The notes: generated by a model not told the origin, from the sequence alone. A stretch of 28,511 nucleotides of DNA from CAIOZW01 sp049317725 (GCA_049317725.1 JBMOHS010000029.1:1-28511), one strand, 5' to 3'. Positions 1 to 10,403 are shown, counted from the first letter of the stretch. Made by a program: numbers and translations.

Positions 1-36
1 CCATTCTCCATTTACCCCATTCTCCATTTACTCCAT
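1..36. repeat. 16-bp tandem repeat, 2.25 copies
   Basis: Two copies of a 16-bp unit (CCATTCTCCATTTACC, then the same with a final T) are followed by a four-base partial copy. The array lies just past the stop codon of the TonB-dependent receptor and is cut by the window edge, so the true copy number is unknown. Confidence 0.75.
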
Positions 37-46
37 CCGGTCTTCA

Positions 47-2869
47 TCAGAAGGAGAAGCGGAGACCGAGGAAGACCTGCCGACCGGCTTCATCGATCCC
101 GGAGCCGTGAAACCGGTAATTTCGATCGAGAAGGTTGCGCAGGGCCAGGGTCAGGGCCCATCGCTCCCCGAACCGGTAGCCGGTCGTCGCGTGAAAGACG
201 ACAAACCCTTTCGTCTCCGTCCAGAGCGGAACCCGCGTGTTGTCATCGGCCACCAGCACCCCTTGGCGGACCGAGCCGAGGGGGAGGACCCGATCGCGGA
301 TCGCCGCGACGGTCTCACCGGTCGGCTCAAAGAGGTCATCGGCCGTTCCAAACCGCCCGTCAGCCCCAGCGACAAGGTAGGGGCGAACCAGTGCTCCCTG
401 GAAGAAGTCGGTGATGTCCCGGCGGCGTCGCGCGGCTCCGATCCGCTCGTCGGTCAGATCACCGCCGCTGAGCCGTTCCTGCCGTCCATTCCACTGCCCA
501 CTCATCTCGACCCACCACCTGCCAGCCGGCTGGAACCGAAGGCTGAGACTTCCCTGCTGGGGTGGCAACCGGCGAATGAACCGGTTAGGGTCGAGTTCCC
601 GTCCGACGAGGAAGGAGTAGCCGCTCTCGAGTGAGACCGCCCGCGTCAGGACAAGGCGAAGGGACGACTCGATTCCGGCGTAGCGTGCCCGCCCGTCGTT
701 GAGAAAGGCCTTGACAGCTCGCGGATCGAAGGAGGTCGCGACACTGACCACCTGCTGGGCCCGTTGCACAGCGGTCGGGGAGATCGGAGTCACTGGCAAT
801 CCGGCCAACGTCGTTGGCACGGAGTTGGCGGGAAAGAGCAGCGTACGCCGAACGATCGGATCCTCGAGGGTCGCCTGGAAGACTTGGATCCGCGCCGTCA
901 GGCGCGAGAAGCGCCAAGCAGTTCCGACCTCGTAGTTGTAGAGCCGCTCTGGGCGAAGGGCGCTGACCGCCCGCCCATTGCTGCCCACTCCCTCCCCATC
1001 GCTGGCACCAATCAAACCTCCGAGGCCAACCGCACTTGCGGCGGGGATCTCGTACCCAAGATCGTTTAGCCCAAGGGCCCCAAGGTCATTGAGATTCGGG
1101 GCACGAAAGCCACGCCCTGTTAAAACGTGGACGCCCCAGGAGGGCCGAATCTGCCAAGCGAGGCTCGCCTGGTAGGTCAGGTCGTCAAAGCGGAGCGAGG
1201 AGTCGATCACCCCAAGATTGGACCCGTCTGCCCCGCGATTCCGGTCGGCGAAGGTCCGGAACCCGATTCCGGTGTAGCGCAGCCCAAAGGTGGCACGAAG
1301 AGGCGTGGAGTTGGCCCGCTGGACCAGGTCCAAAGTGTGATGGGTGAAGAGACCGCTGGTCGTGTAGCGCGATCCGTTCGGGTAGAGCGCTCGACGCTCG
1401 ACCGTCCGCCCGAGGAGCGGGTCCCTCTCGTCTCGTCGCGCCACGACGCGCTCGTCGTAGATCTCACCGCCAAAGACCACGACCTGTCGGCTGCCGAGGT
1501 GGGTTGTCGCCTGCACGACGTACCCAAAAGCGTCGACCCGATTCTCATCGCGAATGACGCGATCTGTCACGCGCTGCCCTTGGCGCAACGAGCCATCCTG
1601 CTGGGAGTTGAGCGAGAAGGTGGCGGTCAGCGAGTCGAGCCAACCCAGCCCCAGCTTCTCATAGCGACCATACAGGAAATGGAGGGCTTGTGGCTCGAAG
1701 CGGGACTGCAATCGCCCGAGCCCTCCCCAGAGATCCTTGTAGGCACGGACGTCCCCGAGGCGGCTGTGTTGATACCGAACCGTCAGAAACTGGTCCTGGG
1801 CAAGACGGGCGGCCAGTTTGGTGTGACCTCCCACGGAGTCAAACCCAGTGTCCTGCAGTCGATTGCCCGTCAAGCTTCGGACCTGTTGTGCCGAGAGGCC
1901 AAAGAGCCGTCGGAAGACGTGCCGGGAGTCGATTCCTTGCCCAGGGCGCAGATCCTGATGTCGGCGACCGTCAAGCCCCCCTAACCAGGCAATCCGGTCG
2001 GTGCCTGCTGTCACCTTGACATTGCCTCCTCCCGAGAGGTCTGCCGAAGCCCCAAAGAGCCCCACCTCCCCCCGCCAGACTGCCTCGCCTCGCCGCCGAA
2101 ACTGCGGAGAGTCGGTCAAGAGCTGGATCGCTCCCCCCATCGCGTCACTGCCATACTGCGCGCTGGCCGGTCCGAGCATCGCCTCGAGGCGTTGGACCTG
2201 GGATGGTTCGAGGTAGGCGAGGTATTGGTTGGGTCCCGAGCGGAAGGTCGAATTGTTGAAGCGCAATCCATCGACCAAGTTGAGGACTTGATACCCAGTC
2301 AGCCCCCGCAGGAAAGGAGAGATCTGTCCATAGGTCGTCTGTTGCAAGAGGATCCCGGGGCTGGCTTCGAGAGCGTGGCCAATCGTCGGTAGCGGCAAGC
2401 TGCTGAGCCGCTCCTCTTCACGAGCCACCACCAGAGCCGGAGATCGGTCGGTCTCCAGGATCGAACCACGCTCGGCCGTCACCGTCACCTCTCCCCGCAG
2501 CGGTTCAAGGCGCAGCCGAATCTCCAGCGGAGTGCCCGTACCACCTGCCTGCACCGTTACCGGGACGGTTCGCGTCAGAAAGCCGGCCCGTTCGACCGTT
2601 ACCGCATAGGTACCGGCGGGCAGATCTCCCAAATCAAAACGCCCCTGTCCATCGGTCTCCCGACGCTCGACCTCCACCCCAGAGGAGCTGCGGATCACCA
2701 GACGCGCACCAGCCACCGACTGCCCTCCCTCGCCGAGTACTTGCCCGGAACGATTGGGCGTCTGCGCCATAGCGGAGACCACTCCGACCACCAACAGCAG
2801 CAGAACTCCCTTGGCGAGGAACCACCACCTCTTCCCTTCCACTCCGTGCCATCCGACGCCGCAGCGCAT
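47..2869 (-). CDS. TonB-dependent outer-membrane receptor with carboxypeptidase-regulatory-like N-terminal domain
   Basis: A 940-aa outer-membrane active-transport receptor. An N-terminal signal peptide (basic residues, then a Leu/Val-rich core around residues 20-33, probable cleavage after AMA) precedes a CarboxypepD_reg-like beta-sandwich at about 40-120. A TonB-box-like stretch (GEVTVTAER, about 126-134), a plug domain (LPTIGHALEASPGI, then a LRGLTGYQVLNLVDG segment) and a long beta-barrel follow. The barrel holds a GRGFRAPNLNDL motif and ends in the terminal Phe of outer-membrane proteins (LGLRFSF). I chose the third in-frame ATG because GGAGG lies six bases upstream of it; the first ATG, eight codons earlier, has no good ribosome binding site. 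The substrate cannot be read from sequence; the family takes siderophores, cobalamin, sugars or peptides. No TonB/ExbBD genes are present in the window. Confidence 0.93.
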   Translation of the reverse strand: MRCGVGWHGVEGKRWWFLAKGVLLLLVVGVVSAMAQTPNRSGQVLGEGGQSVAGARLVIRSSSGVEVERRETDGQGRFDLGDLPAGTYAVTVERAGFLTRTVPVTVQAGGTGTPLEIRLRLEPLRGEVTVTAERGSILETDRSPALVVAREEERLSSLPLPTIGHALEASPGILLQQTTYGQISPFLRGLTGYQVLNLVDGLRFNNSTFRSGPNQYLAYLEPSQVQRLEAMLGPASAQYGSDAMGGAIQLLTDSPQFRRRGEAVWRGEVGLFGASADLSGGGNVKVTAGTDRIAWLGGLDGRRHQDLRPGQGIDSRHVFRRLFGLSAQQVRSLTGNRLQDTGFDSVGGHTKLAARLAQDQFLTVRYQHSRLGDVRAYKDLWGGLGRLQSRFEPQALHFLYGRYEKLGLGWLDSLTATFSLNSQQDGSLRQGQRVTDRVIRDENRVDAFGYVVQATTHLGSRQVVVFGGEIYDERVVARRDERDPLLGRTVERRALYPNGSRYTTSGLFTHHTLDLVQRANSTPLRATFGLRYTGIGFRTFADRNRGADGSNLGVIDSSLRFDDLTYQASLAWQIRPSWGVHVLTGRGFRAPNLNDLGALGLNDLGYEIPAASAVGLGGLIGASDGEGVGSNGRAVSALRPERLYNYEVGTAWRFSRLTARIQVFQATLEDPIVRRTLLFPANSVPTTLAGLPVTPISPTAVQRAQQVVSVATSFDPRAVKAFLNDGRARYAGIESSLRLVLTRAVSLESGYSFLVGRELDPNRFIRRLPPQQGSLSLRFQPAGRWWVEMSGQWNGRQERLSGGDLTDERIGAARRRRDITDFFQGALVRPYLVAGADGRFGTADDLFEPTGETVAAIRDRVLPLGSVRQGVLVADDNTRVPLWTETKGFVVFHATTGYRFGERWALTLALRNLLDRNYRFHGSGIDEAGRQVFLGLRFSF

Positions 2870-3374
2870 CCGTTGCCTCCCCATCTCTCTCATCCTAACC
2901 GTTCTCTGTTTGAACTTCTTTCGGAGCTATTGCACTTTGAATCACCCAAACGATGTGGCTTCGATGTTGATTTCAAATAAAGAAATGGATCATTTTTCGC
3001 CGTCGATGAAATTTTGTAACTACTCACGGAACGGAAGAGCTGATCGCACCATCGAGACACGGTGAAGAAACGGAAGATGAAGATTTCTCCAATCCATAAC
3101 CTTAGTGGCTCTGTGTCTTCGTGTGAGAAAAAACAACTGGGCCCACGCTGGGGGCAGGGGTGGGGGAAGAGGCTCACACGGATGCGAGGAGAACACCAAG
3201 AGGGAAGTTGGGAATTGAACAGCGTCAACAAGCGACCAATGTCTGAACGGAAGACATCCTTGCCTGACAAAGAGATCACCGAGAAGAAGACAGACCCCCT
3301 TGAACTTCATAACCGCCGTGAGTAGTTACGAAATTTTCATCTTGTACAAAAAGGCAAGCAGAGGATGGCGGGTC
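2870..3374. other. non-coding stretch between receptor gene and Hfq-like gene
   Basis: No convincing gene. The short open frames here have no ribosome binding sites and no recognisable domains. The stretch should hold the promoter of the TonB-dependent receptor (I see no strong -35/-10 pair) and contains the inverted-repeat-bounded element described separately. Base composition is more AT-rich than the flanking genes. Confidence 0.7.
3005..3341. mobile_element. MITE-like element bounded by 25/26-bp inverted repeats
   Basis: The left end (3005-3029) and the reverse complement of the right end (3316-3341) match at 24 of 26 aligned positions: one gap and one mismatch. The inner 14 bases, GTAACTACTCACGG, are identical. 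The 286 bp between them carry no plausible gene. That is the layout of a miniature inverted-repeat transposable element, but I see no target-site duplication outside the repeats and no related transposase in the window. The two arms could also form a long RNA stem if transcribed. Confidence 0.5.
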
Positions 3375-3728
3375 TCAACCCTCTTGATCTGGCACCTCGT
3401 AGAGATAGCGGATGCTCTCTTTCCGCAGAAAGAGTTTCGGTCCACCATCGGCCGGGCCCAGACTGAAGACATCACGGTCGTAGTAGCGAATCGATCCCTG
3501 CAAGGTCTCACCGCTCTGCATGACCAGCGCGACGAGCTGCTCCCGTCGGACCAAGTCGTCAAGATAGGCGACCTCATAACCAGTCTTCTCGATGTTGGCT
3601 GTCGGAGATTTCTCGGCCTTCTTGCGAGCGGGCTTCTTTGCCGTTGGAGGCTTCCCTTTTGGGGCCGATTTGAAACCTGAGGAGGGCCCCTGCGGCCTTC
3701 CCGGTCGACGGTTTTTCGGATAGGACAT
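3375..3728 (-). CDS. Hfq-like Sm-domain RNA-binding protein
   Basis: A 117-aa protein. Its first ~45 residues are a Lys/Pro/Ala/Arg-rich, probably disordered tail. The remainder looks like an Sm/Hfq fold: a helix (YLDDLVRREQLVALVM), then GETLQGSIRYYDRDVFSL, which matches the Sm1 pattern of Hfq (G-x-x-L-x-G-x-I-x-x-[FY]-D), and LFLRKESIRYLYE, which matches the Sm2 region (YKHAIST in classical Hfq). Hfq-family hexamers pair small RNAs with mRNAs. The second ATG is preferred because GGAGG sits seven bases upstream of it and only one base upstream of the first. It lies downstream of the TPR gene after a hairpin, so it may be a separate transcript. The basic tail is N-terminal, whereas classical Hfq carries its disordered tail at the C-terminus. 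Confidence 0.85.
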   Translation of the reverse strand: MSYPKNRRPGRPQGPSSGFKSAPKGKPPTAKKPARKKAEKSPTANIEKTGYEVAYLDDLVRREQLVALVMQSGETLQGSIRYYDRDVFSLGPADGGPKLFLRKESIRYLYEVPDQEG

Positions 3729-3819
3729 GACCATACCTCCAGTTGTTTCATCGATCCAGGCCGGCAGGCCCTCGGAAGAACCTTCGGGAACTGGGCTGCT
3801 TCCTGTTAGATATGCAAAG

Positions 3820-3842
3820 GGGAGGTCAAGAACGAACCTCCC
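3820..3842 (-). terminator. hairpin after the TPR gene, weak terminator
   Basis: A perfect 7-bp stem (GGGAGGT/ACCTCCC) with a 9-base loop lies just past the stop of the TPR gene and is followed on the minus strand by CTTTGCATA. The T-run is short, so termination would be weak. Confidence 0.45.
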
Positions 3843-3848
3843 GCAGGC

Positions 3849-4762
3849 CTACCTCACCGGAAGACGTCGGGGAACGAGGGAGCTTCCCCGACCCATCGTC
3901 TCTGGATTCTCCGGCGCATTCAGTCGTTGGCGCTGGCGCTCGCGCATCTCGGCCATTCGCCGCTGCAGTTGCTCCTTCTCCCGAGTCCCCACCGCCGGAT
4001 CGACATCGATCTTCTGAAGAAACGCGAGCGCATCGTCAAACCGCAGAACCCGTTCATAACAATCGACCATCCCCAGCTGGGCAATCCGCTTGATCGCGGG
4101 GTCCTGGGATCGATCGAGCACCTCTCCAAAGGACTGCATCGCCGCCTCCAAGTCGTCCCGCAGATAGGCGACTTGTGCCAAACGCAACGCCGCCTGCAAT
4201 TGCAGATCGTCCCATTCCTGGCCCGTGGCCACCTTCTGGTACTCCACGACCGCTTGGCGCAGGTCATTCTTCTCGTAATAGAGCTCGGCAATCTGGAGCC
4301 GCAGCCTTCGCTTCTCCCGCAGGTCAGAGAGCAGCGGGAGTAGATTCTCGTATTCGGTAATCGCCTCGTTCCGTTTCTCGACTGCGGCATAACATTCGGC
4401 AAGCCGCAGCCGCGCGTTCAAAAGGTCAGGTGAGTCTGGATGATCTTCCAACAGGCGGATGAAGTGGGCGATGGCCCGCTCATACTCGTGCAGGTCGCGG
4501 GCACAGATCGTCGCCGCTCGGAAGCGAATCTCGGCGGCCTGCTCGCTCTCGGGATTCTCTCGCAGAAAGGTCTCGTAGTGGTTGACGGCAGCGGCAAAGT
4601 CCTCCGCATCCCAAGCCTGCTGAGCCTGTTCCAGAAGGGCACGCCGCTTGCACCCCTCGCCCATCAGCAACAGTCCTGCTCCGAGAAAGAGGACCCGAAG
4701 GGTAGGCCACCAGCCTCCGGCAAGCGTCAACGAGGCGTTATCGATTGCCACTCGCCCTCCAC

Positions 4763-4766
<4 letters not shown>
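3849..4766 (-). CDS. TPR-repeat protein, probable lipoprotein (BamD/YbgF-like organisation)
   Basis: A protein of about 300 aa. A hydrophobic segment (TLRVLFLGAGLLLMG) ends in GEGC, a poor but possible lipobox, suggesting an inner- or outer-membrane lipoprotein. From about residue 40 there are five or so helical TPR units, seen in repeats of the AxxxYExxLRxxP type (NHYETFLRENPES, AHFIRLLEDHPDS, TEYENLLPLLSD, VEYQKVATG). A charged tail follows. The longest frame begins with TTG overlapping the gyrA stop (TTGA). A GTG five codons later (4751) with GGAGG four bases upstream is an equally good or better start. The tight junction with gyrA implies one transcript and translational coupling. TPR proteins are scaffolds and no partner is evident, so the specific role is unknown. 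Confidence 0.85.
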
Positions 4767-7246
<2,480 letters not shown>

Positions 7247-7309
7247 AATCAGCTTGCTGCTTTTTTCACCTGTCTATTTCATGCGACCAGTAGAGGAGCC
7301 AGCGGAAGA

Positions 7310-7327
7310 GGGGGCAATCTCGCCCCC
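7310..7327 (-). terminator. GC-rich hairpin between the NxxGxxxF gene and gyrA
   Basis: A GGGGGC/GCCCCC stem (6 bp, 6-base loop) lies about 25 bases past the stop of the upstream gene. No T-run follows, so it is at most a weak or Rho-assisted terminator. Confidence 0.3.
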
Positions 7328-7350
7328 CGTCGCTCACGACCATTCCACGG

Positions 7351-8775
7351 TTACTTTGGCATCAAGTCGCCCCGCTTGAAGAGGAGTTTCACCTCTCCGT
7401 TCGGATCTCGCCAGAAGACTCCGACATCAATCCCCGTCTTCGGTGTCCGCCATTGGGCGTAGAAGACTACATCCCCTCGCGAGTTGAAAGATGGTTGGGT
7501 GAAGTGGTTGTAGAGATCCTCACGCGTACCACCAGGAATGGGCTGATTGACCAGTGCAATCGGCACGATTCCCTTCGCCGTCTTGAGGAAGATCCCCCGG
7601 CTACGTCCGCCATAGCTCGCCACAAAGAGAATGTCCCCCTGGTCATTGATGCCGACCGAAGTGAAGTCCGTGAAATTGTAGGTGGTTCCCGCAACCGGCT
7701 GTCCACTGCGCAGCACCATCCGGAGAGGACCAACGGCTGGCTTGACGAAAAGGGCCCGCCCTGCCTCTGGTCCATCAAAGAACCCGACGAAGACAATCTC
7801 TCCCTTACTGTTAATTCCTGGAGTTCGATTCCCAAAGCCGATGAATTTCGCCCCTTTGACCGGCGAAAGACGGCCACTCATCGCCACGATCTCCACTCCC
7901 TTTGGGCTCGCGAGGAAGATGCCACTCTTCTCCCCCGTCCTGCCCAGAAAGGCCACCTCGTCCCGTTCGTTGATATCGGACGGATAGTAGTGCTCCGAGA
8001 AGGTGCTCGTCTCATTCACACCAATCTTCTGTCCACTCCGCACGATGATGCTCAACTTGTCGTTGGCATGGTAAAAAAGCCCTCGTCCATCCGGCTCCAC
8101 ATAAGTGCCAATGAAAGCCGTGGTTCCCTTCTCATTTGAGGAGAGATTACTGAGACCCATCAGGGTCGAGGGCATATTCGGAACTTCTACTCCCATCAGA
8201 AGGAGGGTGCGAATCCCTTCGGCTGTCTTGCGGAAAATGCCAAGATTGGGAACGGCAGGCCGGTAGTAAGCGGGGTCATTCTGATCAATTGCCGGGGTTT
8301 CCTTCTCATCATTCTCTTTCTTAGGGCTGAATTGGGAGATGAACGTCGCCTCTTTCCGGCTGGTGATCGAAGGCTTGGTCAGCTCAATCAGTTTCAGATG
8401 CGTGTCGAGCGTCTCCTCTCCCCGCCTGAGGAGTGGTTGCCAGTTTCCATCCAGCGTGCGGAGGTAAAGACGCTGCCCCGATCCATTGACCTCACTCGGC
8501 TGCGTGTGGAGCCCGAAGACGGCGATCTCACCACTCGCATTCACAATTGGGGTGCGAAAATTGGCGAACTGATCGGGTGTCACCTCCACTGACTGAACGG
8601 TTGGCGCTGGTTTACTGCGCTCGGTTAGTGCAACCGGCTCCTCCTCCTCCTGGGGTTTCGGCTGGGCAGGCTTTGTCGGATCCTGAGTCGTTGCAAAGAT
8701 GATCCCCGTGAGGAGACCTGAAACCAACAACAGAGACCATAGCCCACCACGCGATTGGATCATCACCTTCTTCAT
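7351..8775 (-). CDS. secreted NxxGxxxF tandem-repeat protein (DUF7453-like propeller)
   Basis: A 474-aa exported protein. The signal peptide (MKKVMIQSRGG, then a hydrophobic core to about residue 31) leads into a Pro/Glu/Lys-rich linker. At least five repeats of about 50-65 residues follow, each built on N-x-x-G-[ED]-[IV]-x-[FV], for example NASGEIAVFG, NERDEVAFLG, NSKGEIVFVG, NDQGDILFVA and NSRGDVVFYA. Each is followed by a 'G.....L.(R/K)RG' strand. This matches a repeat family usually annotated as choice-of-anchor tandem repeat NxxGxxxF protein. No C-terminal sorting or anchor sequence is visible: the protein ends with the last repeat (LLFKRGDLMPK). The start was moved 19 codons in from the longest frame because TAGGAGG lies ten bases before this ATG. 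The function is unknown; a surface or periplasmic propeller is inferred. Confidence 0.8.
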   Translation of the reverse strand: MKKVMIQSRGGLWSLLLVSGLLTGIIFATTQDPTKPAQPKPQEEEEPVALTERSKPAPTVQSVEVTPDQFANFRTPIVNASGEIAVFGLHTQPSEVNGSGQRLYLRTLDGNWQPLLRRGEETLDTHLKLIELTKPSITSRKEATFISQFSPKKENDEKETPAIDQNDPAYYRPAVPNLGIFRKTAEGIRTLLLMGVEVPNMPSTLMGLSNLSSNEKGTTAFIGTYVEPDGRGLFYHANDKLSIIVRSGQKIGVNETSTFSEHYYPSDINERDEVAFLGRTGEKSGIFLASPKGVEIVAMSGRLSPVKGAKFIGFGNRTPGINSKGEIVFVGFFDGPEAGRALFVKPAVGPLRMVLRSGQPVAGTTYNFTDFTSVGINDQGDILFVASYGGRSRGIFLKTAKGIVPIALVNQPIPGGTREDLYNHFTQPSFNSRGDVVFYAQWRTPKTGIDVGVFWRDPNGEVKLLFKRGDLMPK

Positions 8776-8895
8776 GAATTCAAAACCTCCTACGCGATCA
8801 CGACTGTAACAAGAAGAGCAGTTTACCACCATTCAGAAGACCAAGATCTTGAGCCATCAGGCCTCTGCTGGGTCCCTCTCCTCTTCCCGGTGATC

Positions 8896-8925
8896 GTCAT
8901 ACACAAGCATCAGACTGGCACTCAA
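8896..8925 (-). promoter_or_regulatory. possible sigma-70 promoter upstream of the NxxGxxxF gene
   Basis: On the minus strand TTGAGT and TATGAC are spaced by 18 bases, about 120 bases before the gene start. Both boxes match consensus at only four of six positions, so this is a weak prediction. Confidence 0.3.
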
Positions 8926-8957
8926 ATCGCTCAAGAAGAGATCAAGCGGGGAAGAGG

Positions 8958-9626
8958 TCAGGAGTGGTCAATCGCATACTGGAGGGCACCCTCCGCCCAC
9001 TGGCGAAAGTCCCGGCGAAACCCTTTCAGGTGGTCAATCAATCTCCCCTGCCGATCAAAAATAAAGGTTTGCGGAATCGGACCCCGTGGGTCTTGGACAT
9101 TGAAGAGACGAAACATCTCCTCAGGCAAGAACCCGATCCGGTAGTTGATCGAGAACTGGCGGGTAAAGGACTCGACCCGGGCACGATCGACCGCCGGATC
9201 CTCGAGCGTCAGGCCAATGACGTCGACCCCTTTGTTCCGCATCTCGCGTTGAAGAGCGACCAGCTCGGGAATTTCACGGCGACACGGCGCACACCATGTG
9301 GCCCAAAAGTTGAGCAGCACCACGCGATCACGACCGAGCAGATCTTCCACCCGCGCACTCCCGCCCTCGAGGAGAGTCGCCGTCGAGGCCAGTGCTCGGG
9401 AATCGATGGGCGGAAGCGCTTTTGACGAAGAAGGTGGGCGATAATTCGCTGCTGAATTCAAGGAGGAAGAGGGGGTTGACGTCTTTCCCGTCTCCTTTCC
9501 TGGCTTGCAACCTGCGTTCAACAGCAGCGCCAAAGCCACGAGGATGAGGCCCCCTTGCCGCAGAACAACTCGAAGGTTGGTGTTTCCTCCGACACACCCT
9601 CTCCCCCACCCCTTGACTTCTTGCAC
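8958..9626 (-). CDS. TlpA/ResA-like thioredoxin-fold lipoprotein
   Basis: A 222-aa periplasmic-side thiol-disulfide oxidoreductase. A hydrophobic segment (LILVALALLLNAGC) ends in a lipobox-like Cys40, then a Ser/Pro-rich linker to about residue 75. The thioredoxin fold carries the active site WATWCAPC (Cys112, Cys115), a cis-Pro loop at GPIPQTF (Pro185) and the FDRQGRL strand. The family keeps cytochrome c or envelope protein cysteines reduced, usually fed by CcdA/DsbD; neither is in this window. The start is a GTG preceded by AGAGGAAGGG; no other in-frame ATG or GTG is available before the hydrophobic segment. A good promoter and an unusual repeat lie upstream, so it is likely the first gene of its transcript. 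Confidence 0.9.
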   Translation of the reverse strand: MQEVKGWGRGCVGGNTNLRVVLRQGGLILVALALLLNAGCKPGKETGKTSTPSSSLNSAANYRPPSSSKALPPIDSRALASTATLLEGGSARVEDLLGRDRVVLLNFWATWCAPCRREIPELVALQREMRNKGVDVIGLTLEDPAVDRARVESFTRQFSINYRIGFLPEEMFRLFNVQDPRGPIPQTFIFDRQGRLIDHLKGFRRDFRQWAEGALQYAIDHS

Positions 9627-9743
9627 GCGCCCTTCCTCTCTTCTCTTTTGGCCCTTGCTGCTCTCCCTCTTCTTTGGTGGCCGCCTTGGTCGGGTAAGGC
9701 GTTGTCAGTTCTGCCACTTGCAGCAAAAATCCACTTCAATCCA

Positions 9744-9775
9744 CCCGAAGGCCCGAAGGCCCGAAGGCCCGAAGG
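9744..9775 (-). repeat. four tandem 8-bp repeats forming UUCG tetraloop hairpins
   Basis: Four perfect copies of CCCGAAGG on the plus strand (CCTTCGGG on the coding strand). In RNA each junction reads GGCC-UUCG-GGCC, a 4-bp stem closed by the very stable cUUCGg tetraloop. The array begins about where transcription from the promoter at 9782-9811 should start, so it would form the first ~30 bases of the thioredoxin mRNA leader. Confidence 0.8.
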
Positions 9776-9781
9776 GACGAT

Positions 9782-9811
9782 ATCATAGCCTGTTTTAGCA
9801 GACCCTGTCCA
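9782..9811 (-). promoter_or_regulatory. sigma-70-type promoter for the TlpA-like gene
   Basis: TGGACA (five of six to TTGACA), an 18-base spacer and TATGAT (five of six to TATAAT) on the minus strand, about 160 bases upstream of the thioredoxin gene. It is the best -35/-10 pair I found in the window. Confidence 0.6.
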
Positions 9812-9851
9812 TCACCAAGTGGGAGCTGGATCGACGGAGGGGGGAGCCGTG

Positions 9852-10313
9852 TCAGGTGGGGGAAAGGGCAAGAATCGTGGCACGCTGGCGTTCCACCAGT
9901 TGGCGCTTCAATCGAGTGACGGTGGCGATCCGGTAGGGCTGGACGATCGTCTCAGTCAGGCGCAGCATCCGAAACCAGGACGATTCGAGATCTTCCACCA
10001 AGGAAGGAATCCGGGTGATATCGTAAGGGATCGCGACCGTCTCCAGTCGCAGGTGAGCGAAGAGGGAGAGGTAGCGGGCTGTCGGGAGATCAGGGCAGAG
10101 GAGGCGGCTCCGCCCGACCTGAAGCTCGATTCCAAGAAGCGTATGGAGGACCTCGATTCGGGCGGAATGACTTCCCTTGGGGAGATTGACTCGTCGGGTC
10201 CGCTGGGAACAGACCCGGTCCCGATAGATCACGGCTATCCCGTCCTCCCCCAAGGCGGACTCGACCTGTTCCACCAGCTGTTGCAGGGTCGCGGTCGCCC
10301 CCTCATCCCCCAT
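9852..10313 (-). CDS. conserved-looking hypothetical protein, 153 aa
   Basis: I do not recognise this protein. It is a soluble, mixed alpha/beta sequence with no signal peptide or membrane segment. The N-terminal half has a helix (ATLQQLVEQVESAL) followed by strand-like pieces. The C-terminal half is helical and basic (YRIATVTRLKRQLVERQRATILAL). It is taken as a real gene because a good Shine-Dalgarno sequence (GGGAGG, seven bases before the ATG) is present, the frame is uninterrupted and codon use resembles its neighbours. It follows the Oar-like receptor on the same strand but is separated from it by a strong intrinsic terminator whose T-run ends about 14 bases before this ATG. It therefore needs either read-through or a promoter inside the receptor gene. 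Confidence 0.65.
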   Translation of the reverse strand: MGDEGATATLQQLVEQVESALGEDGIAVIYRDRVCSQRTRRVNLPKGSHSARIEVLHTLLGIELQVGRSRLLCPDLPTARYLSLFAHLRLETVAIPYDITRIPSLVEDLESSWFRMLRLTETIVQPYRIATVTRLKRQLVERQRATILALSPT

Positions 10314-10327
10314 TGCTCCGCCTCCCG

Positions 10328-10374
10328 AAAAAAGCCTCCCCCTCCACCGCCGGTAAGGCGTGTGGAGGGGGAGG
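10328..10374 (-). terminator. strong intrinsic terminator of the Oar-like receptor gene
   Basis: A perfect 13-bp stem (CCTCCCCCTCCAC, 10335-10347, with GTGGAGGGGGAGG, 10362-10374) is extended inward by CGCC/GGCG around a GGTAA loop. On the minus strand it is followed at once by CTTTTTTC. It lies 30 bases past the receptor stop codon. Confidence 0.88.
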
Positions 10375-10403
10375 TCTTGGCTGACACGGATGGTTCGGGC
10401 GAG

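Noticed and set aside
3005..3341. Integron attC site or transposase-bearing insertion sequence
   Set aside because: The ends lack the GTTRRRY/RYYYAAC core pair, and no transposase or integrase frame lies inside.
7805..7825. GTTCGATTCC, resembling a tRNA T-loop
   Set aside because: It is inside the NxxGxxxF coding sequence and no acceptor or anticodon arms can be built around it.
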